A DNA stretch of 64,000 nucleotides from Methanomassiliicoccales archaeon (GTDB taxonomy: Archaea; Thermoplasmatota; Thermoplasmata; Methanomassiliicoccales; JACIVX01): NCBI GenBank assembly GCA_014361295.1, contig JACIVX010000001.1, positions 383,924 to 447,923 of the forward strand, in the 5' to 3' direction. The stretch's first letter is position 1. Each line of letters begins with the position of its first letter. Below, in pieces: positions 36,191-45,389 of the stretch. Position numbers and translations under genes: made by a program. Under the pieces are notes generated by a model. The model was given only the letters and a program-made list of their open reading frames with translations, had not been told where the DNA came from and ran no database searches.

Positions 36191-37540
36191 ATGAAACAAT
36201 GGTTTGTGCCTATTTCAATTCTTATGGCTCTTGCCTGCGTTCTTTCCATGTCAGTACCCTCGGTCGTTTCTGCGCAAGCCGAAGCACCGGAATGGAAAGA
36301 AGGAGATAGGTGGGCAATCGGGTCGAACTTCGATCTCGCTCCGAACTTGCAAGAGACTCAATCGGAGCTCGAAGAGTTTCTAGAGAAGGCTAATGTGACG
36401 CTGACGAGATTTGATTTAGAAGGCAATGGAGGTTCATGGATTCTAGGGGAAGTGACTGATGTCACCGACACCGAATACGAAGTTACAACAAAAGCCGGCG
36501 TCAAAATAGCGGCAGAACTGCATATCACTGTTGAGGGGGCCATGCCATCGGCCGGTACTTACAATGTTGGCAATCCATTGATCTGGCTCATGTCTGGTAT
36601 GCCTGGTGTACCTAAGCAACAAAAAGAAATCAGTATTGATCTAGACGAGGATTTTGCCATTTTTGCTAGCGGAAAGTTAATTCTTGAAAAGGAAACACTG
36701 GCGATCAGGAGCATCGATTGGCAAATGAAAAGCAGTTCCACCATTGACTTCGAGGCCAAGAACATTCCTTCTCTGGAGACACAGGGCAGCAACATCACCA
36801 TCACCTACACCGATTATGATATCTCACTACGCTTTGACCTAAATGTGAATATCAATGTTGCATTCGAACCATATCTCGATATCTACCAGTTCCCATTCGA
36901 TGTAGGTGATAGCTGGTTGGTTGACTCAAATGCAACAGTTTCTGGAACAGTAAGCGGGTTCCTCGATATCAAAGGCCTGCCGGATAACGTTGAAGAAGAG
37001 ATCTTTTCCGATGAATTCGTAGAGGCAACAGGTATCACAGATTTCCCAATAGAATTTGATAAGATCACAATTCACGATGAAAACGTCAATATTCATGACG
37101 GAATCATTGAGACCTTTGAAGTCCCGATCCATGCAGAGCTACACTGTATCGAAAAAAGAAGCATCCAGTTAGGCGATCTTGGAACGATTGAAGTATATGT
37201 CATTCAGATTGACGATAGTCACGAAAGGATTTATTATTCCAATGAAACCAAATTCCTCACCAAGGCAACTACAGACCTCGGGTTTATCGAGCTTCCATCA
37301 GAAATTCCTTACGATCCATTCCAGGGGACAGAAGTTGAAATAACTCTTGCTGATCCTGATGTTGCCGAGTCGCAACTTGAGCAAATTGCTAGTTACCAGG
37401 CCTCGATTTCTGAAGAAGCGATTGGTGGGGGAAATGCAGGCGGCTTGTCTAACTGGGTCACGCTTCTTGTGATTGCGATAGTGATAGCAGTCGTTATCAT
37501 CGTTATCATTCTTGCATTCACTCACAAGAAGAAACGCTAA
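36191..37540 (+). CDS. Membrane-anchored surface protein of unknown function
   Basis: 449 residues from ATG at 36191, preceded by GGGAGGAG. Signal peptide 1-28 (VPISILMALACVLSMSVPSVVSA). The mature part is acidic and beta-rich with two similar halves (each beginning near EGDRWAIGSNF and FDVGDSWLVDSNAT), probably two copies of one lipoprotein-like fold. The C-terminal helix (WVTLLVIAIVIAVVIIVIIL) and KKKR tail anchor it in the membrane. No known family. It follows the thermosome by 118 bp; a link is not evident. Confidence 0.7.
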   Translation: MKQWFVPISILMALACVLSMSVPSVVSAQAEAPEWKEGDRWAIGSNFDLAPNLQETQSELEEFLEKANVTLTRFDLEGNGGSWILGEVTDVTDTEYEVTTKAGVKIAAELHITVEGAMPSAGTYNVGNPLIWLMSGMPGVPKQQKEISIDLDEDFAIFASGKLILEKETLAIRSIDWQMKSSSTIDFEAKNIPSLETQGSNITITYTDYDISLRFDLNVNINVAFEPYLDIYQFPFDVGDSWLVDSNATVSGTVSGFLDIKGLPDNVEEEIFSDEFVEATGITDFPIEFDKITIHDENVNIHDGIIETFEVPIHAELHCIEKRSIQLGDLGTIEVYVIQIDDSHERIYYSNETKFLTKATTDLGFIELPSEIPYDPFQGTEVEITLADPDVAESQLEQIASYQASISEEAIGGGNAGGLSNWVTLLVIAIVIAVVIIVIILAFTHKKKR

Positions 37541-37718
37541 GCAGGCATCTTAAAATCTTTCTTTTTCCACCATAATAATTTTTTTTAAGAGTTTGGAAGA
37601 GATTCGCTCACAATTCTTATGTTTTACACAAGGAAATCTTCTGCTGCCCTTATGAAATGAAGGAATTGAATTTTGTTTAGCTAGTATCGTTATTTGCAAT
37701 ACAATTTTCGCTTAGTGA

Positions 37719-38144
37719 TTAATTTACGATTTCGATTCTTCCTCTCTTTCCGCGCATAATGTCGATTCCAAAATCCGTGAACTTGACGAAGCAATTAATC
37801 AATCTCAACTTTGTACCCACTTTCATCTGAATTCTTTCTGGTAGCTCAACATCCTCATCCCATAGCACGAGACGAGCTCCACCAGTTCCGTCTTCAATCT
37901 CAATATTTCTTACTCTACCAGATGTGCCATCTAATTTTTTAAATTCCCTTATTCCAAAGATTCTGGTGACAATTGCTTCAACTGACACTTCTTCACGATC
38001 TTTCAGATTGGAAATACATTTCATATTCGTGATTAAGAGCCCTTCTTCATCGAGAATCAATTTTCGAAGGGCATCGTCATCTAACAAATTACCAAACTCG
38101 TGTCTTAGAATTGCAATTCTGGCATTGAGTTCTTCTTCATTCAA
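37719..38144 (-). CDS. OB-fold single-stranded DNA-binding protein (RPA-like)
   Basis: 141 residues. After an N-terminal helical part (about 45 residues), an OB fold follows: VSVEAIVTRIFGIREFKKLDGTSGRVRNIEIEDGTGGARLVLWDEDVEL (given here as landmarks: SGRVRNIEIEDGTGG and LVLWDED), the pattern typical of archaeal RPA. It likely binds ssDNA in replication or repair. It may be the small partner of a larger RPA encoded elsewhere. Confidence 0.78.
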   Translation of the reverse strand: MNEEELNARIAILRHEFGNLLDDDALRKLILDEEGLLITNMKCISNLKDREEVSVEAIVTRIFGIREFKKLDGTSGRVRNIEIEDGTGGARLVLWDEDVELPERIQMKVGTKLRLINCFVKFTDFGIDIMRGKRGRIEIVN

Positions 38145-38305
38145 CGATCGTAGGAATTGTTCAATGATTATTTAACGAGGTCTCTTGCGTTCGTTTAAAT
38201 TATTAAATCTAGTAACGAAATAAATTAAAAAATAATAACAATCTAACGGATCAAATGAGGATACAAGCTATTGCGACAAATTCTTATACTATCCAAAGGA
38301 ATATG

Positions 38306-38321
38306 TCTGACAATTGTCAGA
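38306..38321. repeat. Perfect 16-bp palindrome upstream of the serine recombinases
   Basis: TCTGACAATTGTCAGA is a perfect inverted repeat with its centre 63 bp before the first recombinase ATG. It could be an operator for autoregulation or a recombination core. It is too short for a confident assignment. Confidence 0.45.
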
Positions 38322-38375
38322 TACTGTGGATGGGAGCATCCGAGCCGGATATTGAATTGGACAATACTGGAGAGG

Positions 38376-39224
38376 ATGTACCTGAGAGCGGCACTCTATG
38401 TTAGGGTATCAACAGAGGATCAAGCAAAGGAAGGGTTTAGCATACCCGCTCAGCTCAAGCGACTGCATTCTTATTGCAAAGCTCGCGGCTGGGAGATTGC
38501 TGGTGAATATATTGATAGTGGCTATAGTGGCCGAGACGTCAAACGACCCGCATACCAAAAGATGATGCAGGAAAAGGATAATTGGGACGTCATTGTTGTT
38601 CTAAAAATGGATAGAATCCACCGCAACAGCAAGAATTTTGCCACAATGATGGAGGATCTCAGGAGATGGGGGAAAGAGTTTAATTCGATGCAAGAATCCT
38701 TTGACACGACGAGTGCCATGGGACGATTTGTCATGGATATCATCCAGCGGATTGCACAGCTGGAAAGCGAACAGATCGGAGAAAGAGTAAAAATAGGGAT
38801 GACCCAAAAAGCAAGGAAAGGGAAAGGGTATCTTGGCTTTGGAATACCCTACGGGTATGATTATCAGGATGGACGACTGGTCCCAATTGAAACAGAGCAA
38901 CAAGTAATTAGAAAAATTTTTGAGTGGTATTTGGCTGGATTAAGTCTGAACGATATTTCGGAACGACTAAATGCCATGGGCATTCCTACGAAAAAAGGAA
39001 GAAGATGGAAGAAGGGGACGGTTGGGAGAATTCTTTCGAATCCCTTGTATTGCGGATTTATAAAATGGGATAATTTCATTGTCAAGGCACCACACCAAGC
39101 AAGTATCTCTGTTGAGCTCTTCAATGCCGCTCAGGAGATGAAACGGATTCGAAGAAGAACTACCGATTTGAAAAATGGTGATAAGATTGTCTACCTTGAA
39201 GAGGCGGGGATAGTAATTGACTAG
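38376..39224 (+). CDS. Serine recombinase A (resolvase plus short recombinase domain)
   Basis: 282 residues from ATG at 38376 (GAGAGG upstream). The N-terminal catalytic domain has the nucleophile Ser12 in YVRVSTEDQ and the conserved KMDRIHRNSKNF and IAQLESEQIGER blocks; residues 150-240 form a recombinase domain ending with GRRWKKGTVGRILSNPLYCGFIKW. It lacks the zinc ribbon and coiled coil of large serine integrases (450-600 residues), so it is a compact form. It is followed by a second, overlapping recombinase. It probably catalyses integration, excision or inversion. Confidence 0.88.
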   Translation: MYLRAALYVRVSTEDQAKEGFSIPAQLKRLHSYCKARGWEIAGEYIDSGYSGRDVKRPAYQKMMQEKDNWDVIVVLKMDRIHRNSKNFATMMEDLRRWGKEFNSMQESFDTTSAMGRFVMDIIQRIAQLESEQIGERVKIGMTQKARKGKGYLGFGIPYGYDYQDGRLVPIETEQQVIRKIFEWYLAGLSLNDISERLNAMGIPTKKGRRWKKGTVGRILSNPLYCGFIKWDNFIVKAPHQASISVELFNAAQEMKRIRRRTTDLKNGDKIVYLEEAGIVID

Positions 39225-40035
39225 AGTGGCGATTTACATAAGAGTTTCCACAGAAGACCAGGCAAAGGAAGGGTTTTCACTCGATGCTCAAAAAGAAAGG
39301 CTAATCGCGTATTGCGAAGCTCAGGGATGGGAAATTGCAGATATTTATTGCGATGACGGACATAGCGGAAGAAACACGCGCAGACCAGCTTATCAGAGAA
39401 TGATGCAAGAAAAGGACAAATGGGATACGATTCTTGTTTTGAAAATGGACCGAATTCATCGAAACAGCAAGAATTTCATGATTATGATGGAAACTCTTGA
39501 GAAATGGGGTAAGAAGTTCGCTAGTATGCAAGAATCCTTTGATACATCAAATGCCGTTGGACGATTTGTTGTCGATATCATCCAGAGAATCGCTCAATTG
39601 GAAAGCGAACAGATCGGAGAAAGAACTTATATGGGTATGGTACAGAAAGCGGAGTCCGGCAAAGGTTTGCTCGGTTTTTATCCTCCTTTTGGTTATAGAT
39701 TTGTCAACGGTCAGTTAACTGTTGTAGATGATGAGGCAGGAATTGTTCTTGATATCTTCCAAAGTTATCTTCGTGGGGAGAAAATGCGCGAAATTGCATG
39801 GCGTCTCAATAGGTATGAAATTGCAACGAGACGAGGCGGCCGTTGGACGGTTTGGTCGATCAGTCGGATACTTAGAAATCCCATATATGCCGGTTTCTTA
39901 AAATGGGATGGGCGATTGATGAAGGGGTCGCACACTCCTATTGTCCCTGTGAATCTTTTTAACGCCGTTCAGGAGATTATCGACAATCGCAGCTTTGCGA
40001 GAAGCAAGCGACAAGTTTGCAAGCTTCCTCAATGA
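39217..40035 (+). CDS. Serine recombinase B, paralogue of the preceding gene
   Basis: 272 residues from a TTG at 39217 that overlaps the previous stop, or from GTG at 39226. Catalytic Ser11 in YIRVSTEDQ, KMDRIHRNSKNFMIMME, SMQESFDTSNAVGRFVVDIIQRIAQLE (parts), and a recombinase domain ending GGRWTVWSISRILRNPIYAGFLKWDG. The catalytic halves of A and B are very similar, the C-terminal halves much less so. The pair therefore may act as a heterodimer on non-identical half sites, as ccrA/ccrB do (inference). It also lacks a zinc ribbon. Confidence 0.88.
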   Translation: MTRVAIYIRVSTEDQAKEGFSLDAQKERLIAYCEAQGWEIADIYCDDGHSGRNTRRPAYQRMMQEKDKWDTILVLKMDRIHRNSKNFMIMMETLEKWGKKFASMQESFDTSNAVGRFVVDIIQRIAQLESEQIGERTYMGMVQKAESGKGLLGFYPPFGYRFVNGQLTVVDDEAGIVLDIFQSYLRGEKMREIAWRLNRYEIATRRGGRWTVWSISRILRNPIYAGFLKWDGRLMKGSHTPIVPVNLFNAVQEIIDNRSFARSKRQVCKLPQ

Positions 40036-41007
40036 TTTTTTGCGCAATATATCATCATTTTGCCTTTTTACCTTCCTTGATCTTGTTTCCTTACATTCTT
40101 TATGTTGTCATGAGAAGGGGGGTTGAACAAAAAATCATCATTTTTAGTTGATATTCGGGAGACCGTCGTTGACTAAAATGCACATTTTTGTTCAACATCT
40201 ATTTCCGACCCTCCTTACGATATACCCTTTGTGCGTTCGTTATCGTTTGAGATCGATACTTAACTCCCGTATAGATCAGGTTGATGATTAACGCCGTTTA
40301 AAGCGATAAGATTTTCACATCAATTCCTTTGAGTCGAAAGGAAGGCCTGTGGTTCTTTGCTCATAGTCCCACTCAGGGATGCTAAAATTGACGTAAATAT
40401 CGGATTGTATGCGACCTAGAAAAAAAATCGAGTAAATAATTTTTTTATAAAACGGAGAGTCGTTGAAACTTCTTGTGTAGAGCTAGTCTGGATGTGCTGC
40501 ATCTTATTTCTTGCTTCGTTTAATGTGTAGGAATAATGATAATGAATCAATGATTATGTATTATGCAATAATAGTTAAAACAATAACGCAACTGTATTTA
40601 TAATTATTGAACCGATGTTTTCTTAACGAATTTGGATAGACAATGAGATATCATATCTAGAATAAGTCCAAGAAGAATTATCAGAGGTTTTGAAAGAACG
40701 CACAGATCCATTCCTTAATCACAAAAGAGATCTTGATTAGATTTAATTCTATGTGAAGAAGCACCGGATCATCCTATTTTCTTTATGGCCTTGTATTGCA
40801 CTTGTTCTACAATGGGATCGCTATGTGGTAATTCGGATTGCATAGTATGACTTAATCTAAATTTATTTAATCTGTTACGTTATCAACGAATTTATTTTAG
40901 TTTAAAACTTAATCAAACGATAGACGAATTACATTATGATAAAGGGTACTTTTAATTTCCCGATGATGTTTATTAAATACTATTTACCTACTTTTTATTG
41001 ACTTGTC
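40036..41007. other. 970-bp AT-rich region without genes, after the recombinases
   Basis: No open frame above 60 codons that looks real. It carries a large inverted repeat (40122-40196), many A/T runs, and near its end the rfcL TATA element (TTTATTAAATAC, about 40969-40980). The rest has no recognisable content. It could hold recombination sites or remains of a mobile element delivered by the serine recombinases. Confidence 0.5.
40122..40196. repeat. Large imperfect inverted repeat (about 28-30 bp arms)
   Basis: Left arm GTTGAACAAAAAATCATCAT... (40122-40151) and right arm ending ...TTTTTGTTCAAC (40169-40196) are complementary: 12 outer bp perfect, then interrupted matches up to TTTTAGT(T)GA/TGACTAAAA. 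A GC-richer 17-nt spacer (ATTCGGGAGACCGTCGT) separates them. It lies 86 bp after recombinase B. Confidence 0.6.
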
Positions 41008-42459
41008 ATGAGTACCAATAAAGAAAGTGCCGATTGGACCGAGATCTACAGGCCAAAAACACTGAATGATATCGTCGGCAACCCGAAGGCAATACAAGAA
41101 TTGAAAGAATGGGCACTTGCATGGGAGAACGGCCATCCAAAAAAGAAAGCCGCGGTGCTGATCGGTAGCCCAGGGACCGGAAAGACGAGCGCTGCTCTCG
41201 CCGTTGCGAATGATTTTGGTTGGGGACTCATTGAAATGAACGCATCAGACCAGCGCAATGCCGAAGCAATTCGAAAAATTGCGCTCAGAGGTGCAATGGC
41301 GGATACTTTTACAGATGAGGGGGAATTTCTCTCGTCCAAAGAAGGATGTTTAAAACTTATCGTCCTCGACGAGGCAGACAATATTTTTGGCAAGGAAGAC
41401 TATGGCGGAATACCTGCGATCGTTGAGCTAATCAAAGTGACCAAACAGCCAGTCATCCTCATTGTCAACGATTTTTACGCGTTAAGTAAAAAAAGCGAAG
41501 TCATCAAATCGGGAACGAAACAGATCAAATTTACTCGTCTTCATCCAAATTCAATAAAAGCAGTGCTTAAGAAAATCTCGAAGGATCAGGGATTGAAAAT
41601 CAGTGAAAGAGCACTTGAGTTAATAGCGGACAATGCAAACGGGGATCTTAGATCCGCGATTAGAGATCTACAGGCGATCACCCTTGGTAGAGCGGAAGTC
41701 ACAGAAAAGGATGTTACCATCCTAAATGAAAGACAAATCATGAAGTCGATGTACGATCTTTTGATCGAGGTGCTTCATGGTACAAATCCTGATAGAGCAA
41801 GATCGATTTTTATGGAAGTAAATGAAGCCCCCGACTACGTATTGCTTTGGATCGATGAAAATATTCCACTCGAATACAAAGATCAGAACGATCTCTATCT
41901 TGCATATCATATTTTGGCAAGATCAGACGTTTTTCTGGGAAGGGTCAGAAAAAGGCAGTACTATGGCTTCTGGTCATATGCAATCGATCTAATGAGTTAT
42001 GGTGTTTGCGCCGCAAAAAAGAAAAAATACAAAGAATTCGCAAAATATCGATTTCCACTTTATTTAATGAAAATGTCTCGATCGAGGGGCTTACGAACGG
42101 TAAGAGACAACATATCTGCGAAATTAGGGTCCATGTGTCATTGTTCCATATCAACGGCAAGGGATGAACTATTGCCTTATTTCCAATACATTTTTCAGAA
42201 CGATAGAGACTTCAAAATAAGAATCGCTATCGAGCTGGGACTCGACGCTGAGGAATTGGCGTTCCTCTTGAACGAGAAAATCGACTCGCATCAGATCAAA
42301 CATTTATTGGCGGAGATTCAAAAGGTTACTGATTTTGAGAAGAGGCCGATCAGAGAAATTGAAATTGAATCCTCAGGTGTTGCTGACGATCGTTCGATTG
42401 AGGATGAGCAATCCACTGAAGATCAGTCGACGCGGCAGCGTAGCCTTTTTGAATATTGA
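41008..42459 (+). CDS. rfcL: Replication factor C large subunit
   Basis: 483 residues. WTEIYRPKTLNDIVGNPKAIQ at the N-terminus, Walker A GSPGTGKTSAA, Walker B LIVLDEADNIFG, and the RFC box with NANGDLRSAIRDLQAI are typical of RfcL. The C-terminus ends QRSLFEY, a PCNA-binding motif (QxxLxxY). It loads the PCNA clamp together with the small subunit. The start ATG is right after a TATA element. The C-terminal tail overlaps an alternative reading frame of the following gene but not its chosen start. Confidence 0.93.
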   Translation: MSTNKESADWTEIYRPKTLNDIVGNPKAIQELKEWALAWENGHPKKKAAVLIGSPGTGKTSAALAVANDFGWGLIEMNASDQRNAEAIRKIALRGAMADTFTDEGEFLSSKEGCLKLIVLDEADNIFGKEDYGGIPAIVELIKVTKQPVILIVNDFYALSKKSEVIKSGTKQIKFTRLHPNSIKAVLKKISKDQGLKISERALELIADNANGDLRSAIRDLQAITLGRAEVTEKDVTILNERQIMKSMYDLLIEVLHGTNPDRARSIFMEVNEAPDYVLLWIDENIPLEYKDQNDLYLAYHILARSDVFLGRVRKRQYYGFWSYAIDLMSYGVCAAKKKKYKEFAKYRFPLYLMKMSRSRGLRTVRDNISAKLGSMCHCSISTARDELLPYFQYIFQNDRDFKIRIAIELGLDAEELAFLLNEKIDSHQIKHLLAEIQKVTDFEKRPIREIEIESSGVADDRSIEDEQSTEDQSTRQRSLFEY

Positions 42460-42481
42460 GAACATCAGTTGTTTGAAGGAG

Positions 42482-43414
42482 ATGAGATCGGAACTTCTTG
42501 CGATTCTCGAAAAACAACAATACAAAGTATTCCGCGAGCATGCTGCTGTAAAGCTATGCCACTGGGTGAGAGAGAGCTTATTGCGCAACAGGTTTTGTTA
42601 TAAACAGGAATTTTACGGAATCAAATCTCACCGGTGTCTGCAAATGACACCAGTCGTGAACATGTGTACTCAGAGCTGTCTGTTCTGCTGGCGCGTTCAG
42701 GGTTTCGAATCGTTCCCAGCTTCGTGGTGCGATCCAGAAGAAATGCTTGACGCTTTGATCGAACAGCAGAGATTTTTGGTATCAGGATTCAAGGGCGACA
42801 AGCGATGCGAAATCAATCGATGGCAGGAAGCACGCGAACCTAAACATATTGCAATTTCCCTTGCTGGTGAGCCCACACTGTATCCTTTCCTCAGCGAATT
42901 CATCGAAGTATGTCACAAAAGGGGACTGACGACATTTCTTGTCACAAATGGGACAAAACCCGAAGTTCTCGAGAAACTGGATCCTTTGCCGACGCAGCTA
43001 TATGTAACGGTCGCAGCACCAAACGAAGAGATCTACAGAAAACTCTGTGTCCCAAAGATTCCTGACGGGTGGGAGCGACTCATGGCGACGCTTAAATTAC
43101 TTCCGTCATTGAACACACGGACAGTCATTCGCCATACGCTTGTGCAGGACTGGAATCTAGGATGGGAAGAGGAATACGCAAGACTCGATGAAATTGCTGA
43201 TCCGACATTCATCGAACCAAAAGGATACGTGTTTGTGGGGCAATCGAGAGAAAGGATGAGTCTCACAAACATGCCTTCCCATGCATCGATAAGGGATTTC
43301 GGGATGAGACTCGGAAATCTGCTTGGTCTTGAAATTCTCAAAGAGAAGGAAGATAGCAGAGTTGTTTTACTTGGGGAAAAGGAGAGAGAAACAATAATTC
43401 CCGGAGTCGAGTGA
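42482..43414 (+). CDS. taw1: Radical SAM tRNA 4-demethylwyosine synthase (Taw1)
   Basis: 310 residues from ATG at 42482. The choice puts Cys at 26, 39 and 52 and the radical SAM triad CTQSCLFC at 62, 66 and 69, which matches the two-cluster numbering I remember for archaeal Taw1. Later blocks are HIAISLAGEPTLYPFLSEF, FLVTNGTKPEVLE and FIEPKGYVFVGQSRERM. It uses pyruvate and SAM to convert m1G37 of tRNA-Phe into the tricyclic 4-demethylwyosine. An upstream frame to 42335 overlaps rfcL and is rejected. Confidence 0.93.
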   Translation: MRSELLAILEKQQYKVFREHAAVKLCHWVRESLLRNRFCYKQEFYGIKSHRCLQMTPVVNMCTQSCLFCWRVQGFESFPASWCDPEEMLDALIEQQRFLVSGFKGDKRCEINRWQEAREPKHIAISLAGEPTLYPFLSEFIEVCHKRGLTTFLVTNGTKPEVLEKLDPLPTQLYVTVAAPNEEIYRKLCVPKIPDGWERLMATLKLLPSLNTRTVIRHTLVQDWNLGWEEEYARLDEIADPTFIEPKGYVFVGQSRERMSLTNMPSHASIRDFGMRLGNLLGLEILKEKEDSRVVLLGEKERETIIPGVE

Positions 43415-45331
43415 TCATTTCAACCTGACTGTTTCCAGATTCATCGGAGCTCTCGTCTCGACATTGAACTTCTTATATAATGCACTAGCTAGATCAATAC
43501 ATTTGTGTTCTTCGCCATGGCAGATGATGATTCTTTCAGGCTTGGGTTCTAGCGAGGAGATGTAGTTAATCAGCTGTCTTCGATCAGAGTGCCCAGAAAA
43601 GCCATCAACCGTTTCAACGGCCATCTTCAGTTGGAGATTGATCGGCTTTCCTCTTTCCGTTAAAGTTAGGTCTGTCCATCCTTTTTGAATCTTCCTTCCC
43701 AGGGTACCCTCTGCTTGATAACCTACAAAGACTAATGAACTTCTTGGGTCATCAGCCCATGCCTTGAAATACTCGATGACCGGGCCACCGTTCATCATAC
43801 CTCCCGTCGCGAGCACAATACAGGGATCTGGATCATGACTGATCTTTTCTCGCATCTCATTGCTATCAACCCGCTTGAAAATGTCTGAAAGAAATGGATT
43901 CTGACCCATTTGGAATATCTGCGTACGTAGCTGGCTGTTGAGGTATTCGGGATATGCTGTGTGTATGGCGGTCGCTTCCCATATCATTCCATCGAGATAG
44001 ACCGGTACAGTTGGCACCTTTGAAGTTCTCATCAGTTCTTCCAATACGAGCATGACTTCCTGAGAACGACCGACAGCGAATACTGGAATGAGAACTTTAC
44101 CGCCTTTAGACAATGTGCGCTCGACAATCCCTTTCAGCTGATTTGCCGCCTCTGCTCTAGACGGCTGCATATCATGGTGGCCTCCGTATGTCGATTCGAT
44201 GACCAGCGTTTCGAGTCTAGGAAATTTGTTTACGGTTGCGTTGAACAGCCATGTACGTTCAAACTTCATATCGCCAGTGAAGGCAATGTTGTACAATCCA
44301 TCACCAATGTGGAAATGTGAAACCGCAGAACCAAGAATATGCCCAGCGTTTTGGAATGTTAATCTTACATCCGGCGCGATATCAGTTGTTTCACCGTATT
44401 TTAAAGGAATGCAGTGTGCAACGACATCCCGGATGTGAGAGGAATCATAAGGACTCTTTTTCCCTTCCCCAAACGAGACTTTGATATAGTCGAGTTGCAG
44501 AAGCGACATTAAATCCCGTGTTGGTGGGGTGCAATAGACCGGTCCGTCGTAGCCATACTTATAGAGTGCTGGAAGCAAGCCACAGTGATCAAGGTGGGCG
44601 TGCGTGATCACTACGCAATCAATTGATTCCAGTGGCTGAATTTCTGGCACGTTAAAGTATGGAGAACCGTTGTTCGGATCGGAGACATCGACACCGCAAT
44701 CGATGAGAATCTTACTTTCCTTCGTTGAAAGAAGAATGGCACTCCTTCCGACTTCCCTGAATCCTCCTAGCGCCGTAATTCGGATCCATGTATCCCCTTC
44801 CAAACGAGTCCTCATCAGCCGTCTTCCAACTTTCTTGAGAAATTCCTTTCGCTGATCGTGGATATGACGAAGGTAATATCGGATTTCAGAGACAGTCTTC
44901 GAGGGAATCGGTGGAGCTCTAACAACCTTCGGCGCCCAACCAACTTCTTTCTTTATTTCGTTAAGTAATGCACCATGTTTTCCAATAACGAGACCTGGCG
45001 CACCCGCTTCGATGGTGACTTCGCCAGTATCATGCTCAAAATAGATATCAGTAACTTGAGCTTCCGGAGGGATGATCTGTCGAATTCTTTGCTCCACGCT
45101 CTCGGGATCGGCCAGCATCGTTGGATCCGGTCTAATGGCAACCCGTCTACGCAACGCTTGAGCGAGTTGTTTCACTATTTCATTATTCGAGGCAAAAGCC
45201 TCCATGTCTCTCGTGTAAACAACGACAACTGGCCCCTCAAAGTCGATGGAGGTGATGTTGATCTCTGGAGGAACAATTTTCCTGACCTGCTCTCTTATTT
45301 CCTCAAGTATCCTATCCATGCTCATGATCAT
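43415..45331 (-). CDS. aCPSF1/FttA: KH-metallo-beta-lactamase-beta-CASP nuclease
   Basis: 638 residues. Two N-terminal KH-like domains (first: EIREQVRKIVPPEINITSI; second: GAPGLVIGKHGALLNEIKKEVGW), then a metallo-beta-lactamase domain with HAHLDHCGLLPALY, then beta-CASP. Motif 4 is around NAGHILGSAVSHF, and the C-terminus has FSGHSDRRQL and ICHGEEHKC. It is the archaeal CPSF homologue that cleaves nascent RNA and terminates transcription. Start could be the third codon's ATG (45325). It ends head-to-head with taw1 with no gap. Confidence 0.93.
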   Translation of the reverse strand: MIMSMDRILEEIREQVRKIVPPEINITSIDFEGPVVVVYTRDMEAFASNNEIVKQLAQALRRRVAIRPDPTMLADPESVEQRIRQIIPPEAQVTDIYFEHDTGEVTIEAGAPGLVIGKHGALLNEIKKEVGWAPKVVRAPPIPSKTVSEIRYYLRHIHDQRKEFLKKVGRRLMRTRLEGDTWIRITALGGFREVGRSAILLSTKESKILIDCGVDVSDPNNGSPYFNVPEIQPLESIDCVVITHAHLDHCGLLPALYKYGYDGPVYCTPPTRDLMSLLQLDYIKVSFGEGKKSPYDSSHIRDVVAHCIPLKYGETTDIAPDVRLTFQNAGHILGSAVSHFHIGDGLYNIAFTGDMKFERTWLFNATVNKFPRLETLVIESTYGGHHDMQPSRAEAANQLKGIVERTLSKGGKVLIPVFAVGRSQEVMLVLEELMRTSKVPTVPVYLDGMIWEATAIHTAYPEYLNSQLRTQIFQMGQNPFLSDIFKRVDSNEMREKISHDPDPCIVLATGGMMNGGPVIEYFKAWADDPRSSLVFVGYQAEGTLGRKIQKGWTDLTLTERGKPINLQLKMAVETVDGFSGHSDRRQLINYISSLEPKPERIIICHGEEHKCIDLASALYKKFNVETRAPMNLETVRLK

Positions 45332-45389
45332 GTCACACTTCGAATTGCTGGGTTTGAAAGTGAGTAGGCAGACGCTAACGCTACAACAA

